The notes under the pieces were generated by a model. The model was given only the letters and a program-made list of their open reading frames with translations, did not search any database and was not told the DNA's origin. The translations under genes were made by a program, and so were the position numbers. A DNA stretch of 35,279 nt from Candidatus Omnitrophota bacterium (GTDB lineage Bacteria > Omnitrophota > Gorgyraeia > 1-14-0-20-64-10): positions 1-35,279 of the forward strand of contig JACPXR010000051.1 of NCBI GenBank assembly GCA_016196465.1. The letters are read 5' to 3'. How positions within the stretch are numbered: position 1 is the first letter of the stretch; every line of letters begins with the position of its first letter. Shown here piece after piece: positions 11,374 to 19,332 of the stretch.

Positions 11374-12192
11374 GTGCCTGCGCCTCCTTCAGGCCGATGG
11401 AACCGGATGGTCCGAAAGGCCCGCCGGGCGGTCTTTCGGGATGAACCGACTTACTACGACATGTTTGAAAATCCGGGGGAGAAATATTTCGCCCGGCTTT
11501 ATCTCGCCCAGATCCGGAAGGCGATCCAAGAGAGCCCTCCCCGGAAGGGGGAGCCCCTTCAAATCCTGGATGCCGGATGCCAGGCCGGACGGCTCGCCGT
11601 TCCCCTCGCCCTGGACGGCCATGAGGTCACCGGGGTGGACACCTCGGACCTCGCCCTGCGGCGGGCCAGGCGCCATGCCGGGGAGGCCCAAGTCCAGCTG
11701 AAGCTGATCCGGGCGGACCTGGCCTGGTGGCTTCCCGCGCAGCCGCAGGGCTCTTTCGATGCCGTCCTCTGCGCGGAGGTCCTCTACCTCAGGGAAAATT
11801 ACCGCCAGCTGCTCCAGGATCTCATCCGGGTCCTCCGCCCCGGGGGGCTTTGCTTCATCTCCCACCGGCCCACCGGCTACTACCTCGCTGAGGCGCTCCA
11901 GCGCCGGGACTGGGAAGGGGCGCGCCAGGTGCTGGAGAAAAGGGAGGGGAAGCTCTGGGGATCGTATTACAACTGGCAGGATCCGGAGGAGCTCATCCCC
12001 CTCTACCGGACCGTGGGGATCGATCCGGCGAGGGTCTTTCCGATCGGATTCTTCTCGTGGCTCGCCGTGAACCCCGAGGGGCTTCCGCCGGAGGGCCAGG
12101 AGCTTCTCTTTCAGGCGGACCAGGCCTTCGCCAACCCGATCAGCGCCTCCGGGCGGTATCTCTTGGTCTGCGGCCGGAAGGGGACGGCATGA
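11374..12192 (+). CDS. Class I SAM-dependent methyltransferase
   Basis: GTG start; ILDAGCQAGRLAVPLALDGHEVTGVDTSDLALRRARR, FDAVLCAEVLYL, VLRPGGLCFISHRP. Confidence 0.85.
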   Translation: MPAPPSGRWNRMVRKARRAVFRDEPTYYDMFENPGEKYFARLYLAQIRKAIQESPPRKGEPLQILDAGCQAGRLAVPLALDGHEVTGVDTSDLALRRARRHAGEAQVQLKLIRADLAWWLPAQPQGSFDAVLCAEVLYLRENYRQLLQDLIRVLRPGGLCFISHRPTGYYLAEALQRRDWEGARQVLEKREGKLWGSYYNWQDPEELIPLYRTVGIDPARVFPIGFFSWLAVNPEGLPPEGQELLFQADQAFANPISASGRYLLVCGRKGTA

Positions 12193-12890
12193 AACGGTGG
12201 TGGTACCCGCCGATTCTCACCTATCACCGGATTGAGCCGGCCCCCCGCAAAGAAACTCCCACCCTTTCTCCGGAAACCTTCGACCGCCAGATGGGGCTTC
12301 TTTCAAAACGCTGGAAAACAGTTTCCCTTTCGGAGCTGTTCAGACGGCTGGAGCGAAACAGTCCTTTCGGCGGCAGGGAAGTGGCCCTCACCTTCGATGA
12401 CGGAACGGGGGACGCTTTTCTCCATGCCTTTCCGATCCTCCGAAAACACCGGATCCCGGCAACAATCTTCCTCATCGCCGCCGACATCGGCAAACCGGGG
12501 ATGCTCTCCCAGCCCCAAATCCGCCTCATGCAGGAAGCAGGGATCTCCTTCGGCAGCCATACCCTCCACCATGCCTACCTGCCGGACCTGACGCCGGAGC
12601 GAGCCCTTGAGGAACTCGCCGGCTCGAGAAAACTCCTTCGTTCCCTGGGGATCGAGGCGGAATTCTTGAGTTACCCGGCAGGGGGCTTCACCCCGGAGGT
12701 GGTCCGGATGGCGAAGGAGGCGGGCTACCGGGGCGCCCTCACCACCAACCGGGGGGAGCGCCGCTTCCCCGTCGACCGCTGGGCCCTGCGCCGGATCACG
12801 ATGCACTCGGGGGGGAGTTCCCCCTTCGGAATCTGGCTCCGGTGCTCCGGCTATTACGGACTGAACCACCACCTCCGCCCGAGCGCTTAA
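12189..12890 (+). CDS. Polysaccharide deacetylase (NodB homology domain)
   Basis: ILTYHRIE, VALTFDDGTGDAFLHAFPILRKHRIPATIFLIA, SFGSHTLHHAYL, LSYPAGGF; ATGA overlap with the upstream gene. Confidence 0.88.
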   Translation: MKRWWYPPILTYHRIEPAPRKETPTLSPETFDRQMGLLSKRWKTVSLSELFRRLERNSPFGGREVALTFDDGTGDAFLHAFPILRKHRIPATIFLIAADIGKPGMLSQPQIRLMQEAGISFGSHTLHHAYLPDLTPERALEELAGSRKLLRSLGIEAEFLSYPAGGFTPEVVRMAKEAGYRGALTTNRGERRFPVDRWALRRITMHSGGSSPFGIWLRCSGYYGLNHHLRPSA

Positions 12891-12902
12891 GAGCCGGCTC
12901 CC

Positions 12903-12932
12903 TTGTGAAATGAGCGCCCGGGGCGCTATAAT
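12903..12932 (+). promoter_or_regulatory. Putative glgC promoter: TTGTGA (12903-12908) - N18 - TATAAT (12927-12932), with a 7-1-7 palindrome in the spacer
   Basis: Perfect consensus -10 in a GC-rich intergenic gap; palindrome AGCGCCC-G-GGGCGCT at 12913-12927. Confidence 0.5.
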
Positions 12933-12943
12933 GCCTTTTCTCG

Positions 12944-14185
12944 ATGAAAACCGCCACCGGAACCAGGATCAAGAACACGCTCACCTTCATCATGGCGGGC
13001 GGCAAGGGAGAGCGGCTGATGCCCCTGACCCGGGACCGGGCCAAGCCGGCGGTCCCCTTCGGGGGGATCTTCCGGATCATCGACTTCACCCTCTCCAACT
13101 GCATCAACTCCGGCATCCGGAAGATCCACGTCCTCACCCAGTACCGCTCCATCTCCCTGGTCAGGCACCTCTGGATGGGCTGGAACATCTTCGACGCGGA
13201 GCTGGGGGAATACATCGACATCGTCCATCCCCACCAGCGGGCTGAGGAACACTGGTACCAGGGGACCGCCGACAGCGTCTACCAGAACATCTATTCGATC
13301 GAGGCGGAGCGCCTGCCCTATGTCCTGGTCTTGGCCGGGGACCACATCTACAAGATGAATTACGCCCAGATGCTGGAATTCCACACCGACGCTCAGGCCG
13401 ACGCCACCGTTGGGGTCGTCCGGATGCCGATCTCCCAGGCCCCCTCCCTGGGGGTGGCGGATCTGGACCGCCAACAGCGGATCGTCCGCTTCACGGAGAA
13501 GCCGCTCTCCCCGCAGCCGATTCCAGGCGATCCGGGGCACATCTACGCCTCCATGGGGATTTACCTCTTCAACCGGGATCCCCTGGAAGAGGAGCTGAGC
13601 CTGGACGCCAAAAGCGCGAGCGACCATGACTTCGGGAGGAACATTCTGCCCAACTGCCTGGAGCATGGGCGGCGGGTGATGGGATATCTCCTCGAAGGGG
13701 GGGAGGGCCGGGAAGCGTACTGGCGGGACGTGGGGACCCTGGATGCCTACTACGAGGCGAACATGGACTTGATCCAGGTGACCCCGGTCTTCAACCTCTA
13801 CGACCGGGACTGGCCGATCCGGACTTACATGGAGCAAAACCCTCCGGCCAAGTTTGTCTTCAGCGGGGGGGAGAATCCTTCCCGCGTGGGCCGGGCGATC
13901 GACTCCCTCGTCTCCGGCGGCTGCATCCTCTCCGGGGGAAGCGTGGCCCGCTCGATCCTCTCCCCCAAGGTCCGGGTCCACAGCTATTCGGAAATTTCCG
14001 ACTCGATCCTCCTGGAGGGGGTGGAGGCCGGCCGCCACTGCAGGATCCGCCGGGCGATCATCGACAAGGAGGTGAAGATCCCCCCGAACACGGTGATCGG
14101 CTTTAACCCCGCCGAAGACCGAAAGCGGTTTGAGGTGACGGACAGCGGGATCACCGTCGTCGCCAAAGGGACTGCCCTTTCATGA
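12944..14185 (+). CDS. glgC: Glucose-1-phosphate adenylyltransferase
   Basis: [79 protein letters not shown]. Confidence 0.95.
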   Translation: MKTATGTRIKNTLTFIMAGGKGERLMPLTRDRAKPAVPFGGIFRIIDFTLSNCINSGIRKIHVLTQYRSISLVRHLWMGWNIFDAELGEYIDIVHPHQRAEEHWYQGTADSVYQNIYSIEAERLPYVLVLAGDHIYKMNYAQMLEFHTDAQADATVGVVRMPISQAPSLGVADLDRQQRIVRFTEKPLSPQPIPGDPGHIYASMGIYLFNRDPLEEELSLDAKSASDHDFGRNILPNCLEHGRRVMGYLLEGGEGREAYWRDVGTLDAYYEANMDLIQVTPVFNLYDRDWPIRTYMEQNPPAKFVFSGGENPSRVGRAIDSLVSGGCILSGGSVARSILSPKVRVHSYSEISDSILLEGVEAGRHCRIRRAIIDKEVKIPPNTVIGFNPAEDRKRFEVTDSGITVVAKGTALS

Positions 14186-14964
14186 CGGAAGAGATGCTCA
14201 CCATCGGCCGCTACAGCTTCCGATCGCGCCTGATCATGGGCACCGGCAAGTACCCCACCCCTCAGATCATGCAGGAGGCGCTGGAGGCATCCCAGACGGA
14301 GCTCGTGACGGTGGCCCTCCGGCGGGTGGACTTGAAGAACCGCCAGGCGGACCCGGTCCTCGGGTTTCTGGATCCGAAGCGGTACACGATCCTCCCCAAC
14401 ACCGCCGGGTGCACGACGGCGGAGGAAGCGATCCGCACCGCCCGCTTGAGCAGGGCCTCAGGGGGGTCGGATCTCATCAAGCTGGAGGTGATTGGAGACC
14501 CCAAAACCCTGATGCCGGACACCCTGGGGCTTCTGGAAGCGACCCGGGCCCTCGTCCAGGAAGGCTTCACCGTCCTGCCCTACACCAACGACGACCCGGT
14601 GATGGCCAGGCGGCTGGAAGAGGCGGGGGCCGCCTGCGTCATGCCGCTGGCCGCCCCGATCGGATCGGGCCAGGGGGTCCTGAATCCGCTGAACATCCAA
14701 TTCATCCTGGAAGCGGTGAAGATCCCCGTCATCGTGGACGCGGGGGTTGGAACGGCCTCTGACGCCGCCGTCGCGATGGAGCTGGGGGTGGAGGGAGTCC
14801 TCATGAACACGGGCGTCGCGGGGGCGCGGGACCCCGTCCGGATGGCGCGGGGGATGCGCCTCGCCGTGGAGGCCGGGCGGCTCGCTTATCTCGCGGGACG
14901 GATCCCCAAGAAAACCTATGCCAGCCCCTCCAGCCCTCAAACAGGAAAGGTGGGCAGTCGATGA
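14182..14964 (+). CDS. thiG: Thiazole synthase
   Basis: [74 protein letters not shown]. Confidence 0.95.
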   Translation: MTEEMLTIGRYSFRSRLIMGTGKYPTPQIMQEALEASQTELVTVALRRVDLKNRQADPVLGFLDPKRYTILPNTAGCTTAEEAIRTARLSRASGGSDLIKLEVIGDPKTLMPDTLGLLEATRALVQEGFTVLPYTNDDPVMARRLEEAGAACVMPLAAPIGSGQGVLNPLNIQFILEAVKIPVIVDAGVGTASDAAVAMELGVEGVLMNTGVAGARDPVRMARGMRLAVEAGRLAYLAGRIPKKTYASPSSPQTGKVGSR

Positions 14965-16022
14965 GCCGAAATTACCGAATCGCGGTGATCCCCGGAGATG
15001 GGACCGGACCGGAGGTGATCCGGGAGGGCCTGAAGGTCCTCACGGCGGTCTCCGACAAAGTGGGCTTCGATCTTGAGCTCGTCCCCTACGACATCGGCGG
15101 GGAACGCTTCTTGAAGACCGGCGAGACCCTGCCCCCCTCGGTCCTTGAGGAGATGAAGAGCGTCTCCGCCATTTACCTGGGGGCGATCGGCCACCCCGAG
15201 GTGAAGCCGGGGATCCTGGAGGGGGGGATCCTCCTGAAGATCCGCTTCGAGCTGGACCAGTACATCAACCTGCGCCCGGTGAAGCTTTACCCTGGGGTTT
15301 GGACTCCCCTCAAGGAGAAGGGCCCGGAGGAGATTGATTTCGTGGTGGTCCGGGAGAACACCGAAGGCCTTTACGTCGGAATCGGCGGAAACTTCAAGAA
15401 GGGAACGCCGGATGAGGTGGCCGTCCAGTTGGACGTGAACACCCGCAAAGGGGTGGAGCGCTGCATCCGCTACGCCTATGAATTCGCGAAGAAAAGGGGT
15501 TCCCCGAAGAAGAAGCTCACCCTCTGCGCCAAGACCAACGTCCTCACCTACGCCCACGACCTGTGGGTCCGGGTCTTTGAAGAGGTGGGGAAAGAATATC
15601 CCGACGTCCCCCGGGACTATTCCCACGTGGACGCCCTCTGCATGTGGATGGTGAAATCCCCCGAGGTGTTCGACTGCATCGTCACCAACAACATGTTTGG
15701 GGACATCATCACGGACCTGGGGGCCATGATCCAGGGGGGCTTGGGGATCGCCGCCGGAGGCAACATCCACCCCAAGGGGGTCTCCATGTTCGAGCCGATC
15801 GGAGGCTCTTCCCCCAAGTACGCCGGGAAGGGCATGATCAATCCCCTCGCGGCGATCGCCGCCGGCGGGATGATGCTCGACTTCCTGGGAGAGGGAGGGG
15901 CCGCCGCGGCGATCGAGGAGGCGGTGAAGGCGGTGACCGGCACGAAACTGAAGAGTCTCGCCGCGGGGAAAATGGGGTACACCACCACCGAAGTGGGGGA
16001 CCTCGTCGTCGAGGCCCTATGA
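14961..16022 (+). CDS. leuB: 3-isopropylmalate dehydrogenase (isocitrate/isopropylmalate dehydrogenase family)
   Basis: [75 protein letters not shown]. Substrate not certain from motifs alone. Confidence 0.8.
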   Translation: MSRNYRIAVIPGDGTGPEVIREGLKVLTAVSDKVGFDLELVPYDIGGERFLKTGETLPPSVLEEMKSVSAIYLGAIGHPEVKPGILEGGILLKIRFELDQYINLRPVKLYPGVWTPLKEKGPEEIDFVVVRENTEGLYVGIGGNFKKGTPDEVAVQLDVNTRKGVERCIRYAYEFAKKRGSPKKKLTLCAKTNVLTYAHDLWVRVFEEVGKEYPDVPRDYSHVDALCMWMVKSPEVFDCIVTNNMFGDIITDLGAMIQGGLGIAAGGNIHPKGVSMFEPIGGSSPKYAGKGMINPLAAIAAGGMMLDFLGEGGAAAAIEEAVKAVTGTKLKSLAAGKMGYTTTEVGDLVVEAL

Positions 16023-17017
16023 AACCGCCCCTCAATGTCTGCGTCGTCGGCGTGGGGGCCGTCGGCATCGAGATCCTCCGCGTGCTTAAGGAACGCCGAT
16101 TCCCCATCCGCGCGCTGAAGGTCCTCGCCCGAAGCGCCCGCCCCCTCTCACTCGATGGGGAATCCCTCCGGGTGGAGGCCATCTCTCCCGAGGCCTTTCA
16201 AGGGCAGGATCTGGTCCTCTTCGCCGGCACCGAAGGAGAAAAGGGGGCGGCGGTCACCTACGCCCGCGAGGCGATCCGCCGGGGGGCGCTGGTCATCGAC
16301 AACGGGGCCGACTTCCGGATGGATCCCAAGGTCCCCCTGGTGATCCCCGAGATCAACCCGGAGGACGCCAAAAGGCATGAGGGGATGATCGCCAATCCCA
16401 ACTGCTCCACGATTCAAATGGTGATGGCCCTGGCCCCGGTTCACCGTCGCTTCAAGATCCGGCGGGTCATTGTCTCCACTTACCAGGCCGTTTCCGGAGC
16501 CGGAAGCAAAGCGATCGAAGCGTTGGAAGCCCAGACGGAGGCCACCGTCCGAAAAGTTGCTCTTCCCCCATCAGATCCATTGCCCCAGACCATCATCCAG
16601 AACGTTTTTCCAGAAATTGGCTCTTTTCAGGAGCTGGGATACACCAGCGAGGAATGGAAGATGGTCAGAGAGACCCAGAAAATCCTTCACGACGACCAGA
16701 TGGCCATTACCGCTACCGCGGTCCGGGTGCCGGTCGTCTCCGCCCATTCGGAATCGGTTTACTTTGAAATCGAGCATCCGGCAGCGCTTCAGGATCTGAA
16801 AGGCCTCTGGCGCCAAACTCCCGGCGTCAAGCTGGTGGAAGAGCCGTCCTATCCCATGCCGGTGGAGGCGGTCCATCGAGATGAAGTGTTTATCGGCCGG
16901 GTCCGGCAGGATCCCTTCATCAAGAACGCCTTCTCCTGCTGGGTGGTCTCCGATAACCTCCGGAAAGGGGCGGCCCTCAACGCCGTCCAGATCGCGGAAC
17001 TGTTTCTCACCCCTTGA
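16019..17017 (+). CDS. asd: Aspartate-semialdehyde dehydrogenase
   Basis: VVGVGAVGIEILRVL, IANPNCSTIQMVMALAPVH, VSTYQAVSGAGSKAIEAL, RVPVVSAHSESVYFE. Confidence 0.95.
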   Translation: MKPPLNVCVVGVGAVGIEILRVLKERRFPIRALKVLARSARPLSLDGESLRVEAISPEAFQGQDLVLFAGTEGEKGAAVTYAREAIRRGALVIDNGADFRMDPKVPLVIPEINPEDAKRHEGMIANPNCSTIQMVMALAPVHRRFKIRRVIVSTYQAVSGAGSKAIEALEAQTEATVRKVALPPSDPLPQTIIQNVFPEIGSFQELGYTSEEWKMVRETQKILHDDQMAITATAVRVPVVSAHSESVYFEIEHPAALQDLKGLWRQTPGVKLVEEPSYPMPVEAVHRDEVFIGRVRQDPFIKNAFSCWVVSDNLRKGAALNAVQIAELFLTP

Positions 17018-17721
17018 CCCGGACATTCAAATTCACCGTCGCCTATGACGGCTCCCGGTACGCCGGCTGGCAAAGGCAGAAAAACACCAAGACGATCCAG
17101 TCGGTCCTCGAAGAGACCCTCCAGCGCATCACCGGCAGGAGGGCGCACGCGGTGGGAGCGAGCCGGACCGACAGCGGAGTCCACGCCGAGGGGCAGACGG
17201 CCCACGTCCAGCTCCAGACCCGCCTCTCCCCTTCCACCCTTCAACGGGCGATGAACGCCCTCCTCCCGGAGGATATTCTCATCCGGAAAGTGGAGCTGGC
17301 CCCCAGGAGCTTCCACGCCAGGTATCAGGCGAAAAGAAAGTGGTACCGCTACCTCATCTGGAATGAAAAAACCAGGCCCCTCTTCGAGCGGAACCGGGTC
17401 CTCCACCTTCCGGGGCCCCTGGACCTCCAGGCGATGCGGCGGACGGCCCGGAAACTCACCGGCCGGAGGGATTTCCGTCCCTTCTGCTCGGCTTCCGACG
17501 GCCGCAACCACCCCGGCAGCGCCCTCCGGACGATTAGGAAACTTTCCGTCCGCCGGGAGGCAGATCTGGTCCTCATTGACGCGGAGGCGGACGGCTTCCT
17601 CTATCACATGGTCCGCCGGATCGTGGGGCTGCTGATCCAGGTGGGGCAGGGAAAGAGGGCCCTGATTCCCCCGACGGCCCCCGCCAGGGGGCTCTGCCTG
17701 ATGAGGGTCTCCTACCGTTAA
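17014..17721 (+). CDS. truA: tRNA pseudouridine(38-40) synthase
   Basis: TTG start overlapping the asd stop. VAYDGSRYAGWQRQKNTKTIQSVLEETL, GASRTDSGVHAEGQTAHV, YRYLIWN, MVRRIVGLLIQVG. Confidence 0.94.
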   Translation: MTRTFKFTVAYDGSRYAGWQRQKNTKTIQSVLEETLQRITGRRAHAVGASRTDSGVHAEGQTAHVQLQTRLSPSTLQRAMNALLPEDILIRKVELAPRSFHARYQAKRKWYRYLIWNEKTRPLFERNRVLHLPGPLDLQAMRRTARKLTGRRDFRPFCSASDGRNHPGSALRTIRKLSVRREADLVLIDAEADGFLYHMVRRIVGLLIQVGQGKRALIPPTAPARGLCLMRVSYR

Positions 17722-17742
17722 GCAAGAAAACTCATTTTTCGC

Positions 17743-17806
17743 TTGACAGGGCCGGGGTCATCCTTGATAATGAGACTCGATCTCAACTGAATGAACATGA
17801 GTCTCA
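17743..17806 (+). promoter_or_regulatory. Putative promoter/operator for the Fur-family gene: TTGACA (17743-17748) - N17 - GATAAT (17766-17771) with overlapping inverted repeats
   Basis: Consensus -35, 17-bp spacer and good -10. TGAGA-CTCGA-TCTCA (17771-17785), and 8-bp inverted repeat TGAGACTC (17771-17778) / GAGTCTCA (17799-17806) spanning the start codon. Confidence 0.65.
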
Positions 17807-18324
17807 ATATCGAACATCCCAAAGGCGCCGAGGTGATCCTCTTTCCTCGGCACGCCCGCCGCCCTGAGCAGTTCAAGGCGTGGCTGGCCAACATCCTCCA
17901 GACCTTCCAGGAGCACCTGGGCCGGCAGGGCCTGAAATTGACCCGCCAGCGGGAGGAGATCCTCCGGGCCCTCATGGCGGCCGACCGGCACCTGGGGATG
18001 GAGGAGCTCTACAGCTCGCTGAAGAAGCAGGACCCGACGATCGGCCGGGCCACGATCTTCCGGACGGTGAAGCTCCTCCAGGAGTGCGGGCTGGTGGCCG
18101 AGGTCGGCTCGGTGAACGGGGCGGCGAAGTTCGAGCTCAAGGCCGACCGCCCCCACCACGACCACATGATCTGCGTGGAATGTTCTCGGATCACCGAGTT
18201 CCAAAGCCCCATGATGGAGCGCTTTCAGGACGAGGCGATCCGCCGTCACGGCTTCACCGCCCTCTGGCACCGGCACGAGATCTTCGGCCGCTGCCGCGAC
18301 TGCTGGAAGAAACGGAACCGTTAA
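17791..18324 (+). CDS. Fur-family transcriptional regulator with N-terminal extension
   Basis: GLKLTRQREEILRALMAADRHLGMEELYSSLKKQDPTIGRATIFRTVKLLQECGLV, HHDHMICVEC, C-terminal CRDC. About 45 residues precede the winged-helix core. Confidence 0.9.
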   Translation: MNMSLNIEHPKGAEVILFPRHARRPEQFKAWLANILQTFQEHLGRQGLKLTRQREEILRALMAADRHLGMEELYSSLKKQDPTIGRATIFRTVKLLQECGLVAEVGSVNGAAKFELKADRPHHDHMICVECSRITEFQSPMMERFQDEAIRRHGFTALWHRHEIFGRCRDCWKKRNR

Positions 18325-18341
18325 CCGAAAGGAACCTTCGC

Positions 18342-18569
18342 TTGAAATCTTGGAGGGGCATCGGAGTGGTCCTTTTGTTCCTGGCCGGGTGCGCCCATGC
18401 CGGGGAGACACCCGTTCGTCTGGCCTCGGCCTGTCCCGCGAACCCCCCCGGTCCCACGGTCCTGTGCAAGCACTGCAACTGCTACATGCCGGCCGACGCA
18501 GACCCCGCCGCGCCGTGCACGGTCTGCAACTGCGGCTACCGGAACGCCCAGTGCGTCCGGGGAAAATAG
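18342..18569 (+). CDS. Small Cys-rich lipoprotein (75 aa), putative metal-binding
   Basis: TTG start after AAAGGAA (18328-18334). MKSWRGIGVVLLFLAGCAHAGETPVRLASACPANPPGPTVLCKHCNCYMPADADPAAPCTVCNCGYRNAQCVRGK. Lipobox LAGC and duplicated CxxCxC. The ORF track shows it only as the tail of a longer frame (17880..18569). Confidence 0.7.
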   Translation: MKSWRGIGVVLLFLAGCAHAGETPVRLASACPANPPGPTVLCKHCNCYMPADADPAAPCTVCNCGYRNAQCVRGK

Positions 18570-18570
18570 G

Positions 18571-19332
18571 ATGACAAAAGTTCAATCGCTGCTGATCGTG
18601 GGGCTCTCCGTCGGAGCCGCCTTGGCGTTTCCGCCGAAACCGGCCTTCGCCCACCTGCGGGATTACATCTTCAACCAGGGGTACCACACCTCCCGCAAGG
18701 GGGAGTTCGAGATCGAGCTGCACAACGACCTTAACTTGAAGGAGGCCGACAACGACGAGAGCTACAGCTCCAAACACCAGGTGGAGCTAGAATACGGCGT
18801 CACGGATCACCTTCAGCTGGCGACCTACGAGGTGTTCAAGTGGGACCGCAAGGATGATTTCGAGCGGGACGAGCTGAAGGTCGAGGGGAAGGTTCGCCTT
18901 CTGGAAAGCGGCGAGCTTCCGGTGGACATCGCCCTCTACGGGGAGTATAAGAATCCCAACGGGCACCACGACCAGAGAAGCGACGCCATGGAGCTCAAGC
19001 TGATCTTGAGCAAGGATCTCGGCCCCTGGAACGTCACCGGGAACCTGATCACGGAACGGAAGATCAACCAGCACGATCCCTGGGCCTTCGAGTACACGCT
19101 GGGCATCAGCCGTCCGGTCCATCCTCAGGTCCGGCTGGGCCTGGAGATCAAGGAGGGCCTGGGGACCACTGAGGATCTGGGAGTGCGCCGGAAAGGACAC
19201 AAATTCCAGCTGATGCCGATGGTGGCCTGGAGCCCGACGCCCCACAGCCGGGTCCTCTTCGGGCCGGCCTTCGGCCTGACCCGGGCCAGTGACGACATCC
19301 AGTTGAAAAGCATCGCGTCAATCGAGTTCTGA
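18571..19332 (+). CDS. Exported protein, probable outer-membrane beta-barrel of unknown function
   Basis: Start trimmed to the ATG at 18571. Signal peptide MTKVQSLLIVGLSVGAALAFPPKPAFA, alternating amphipathic strands (FEIELHNDLNLKE, QVELEYGVTDHLQLATYEVF) and C-terminal aromatic residue (SIEF). Confidence 0.68.
   Translation: MTKVQSLLIVGLSVGAALAFPPKPAFAHLRDYIFNQGYHTSRKGEFEIELHNDLNLKEADNDESYSSKHQVELEYGVTDHLQLATYEVFKWDRKDDFERDELKVEGKVRLLESGELPVDIALYGEYKNPNGHHDQRSDAMELKLILSKDLGPWNVTGNLITERKINQHDPWAFEYTLGISRPVHPQVRLGLEIKEGLGTTEDLGVRRKGHKFQLMPMVAWSPTPHSRVLFGPAFGLTRASDDIQLKSIASIEF

Noticed and set aside
12913-12940. AGCGCCCGGGGCGCT as terminator of the upstream deacetylase gene
   Set aside because: No U-run follows the stem (ATAATGCC), and it sits inside a consensus-like promoter. 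An operator or spacer palindrome is more likely.
12926-14038. 370-aa - strand ORF opposite glgC
   Set aside because: Mirror of a well-supported gene. Composition (repeated VDVLV/HPE/GDRH) is typical of antisense codon shadowing.
17722-17748. Possible rho-independent terminator after truA (CAAGAAAACTCATTTTTCGCTTG)
   Set aside because: The stem is imperfect and AT-rich, with the T-tract inside the arm. It overlaps the better-supported -35 element of the Fur-family gene.
18397-18570. Upstream extension of the barrel-protein ORF (track start 18397)
   Set aside because: The extension has no signal peptide and overlaps the lipoprotein frame. The ATG at 18571 gives a clean signal peptide.
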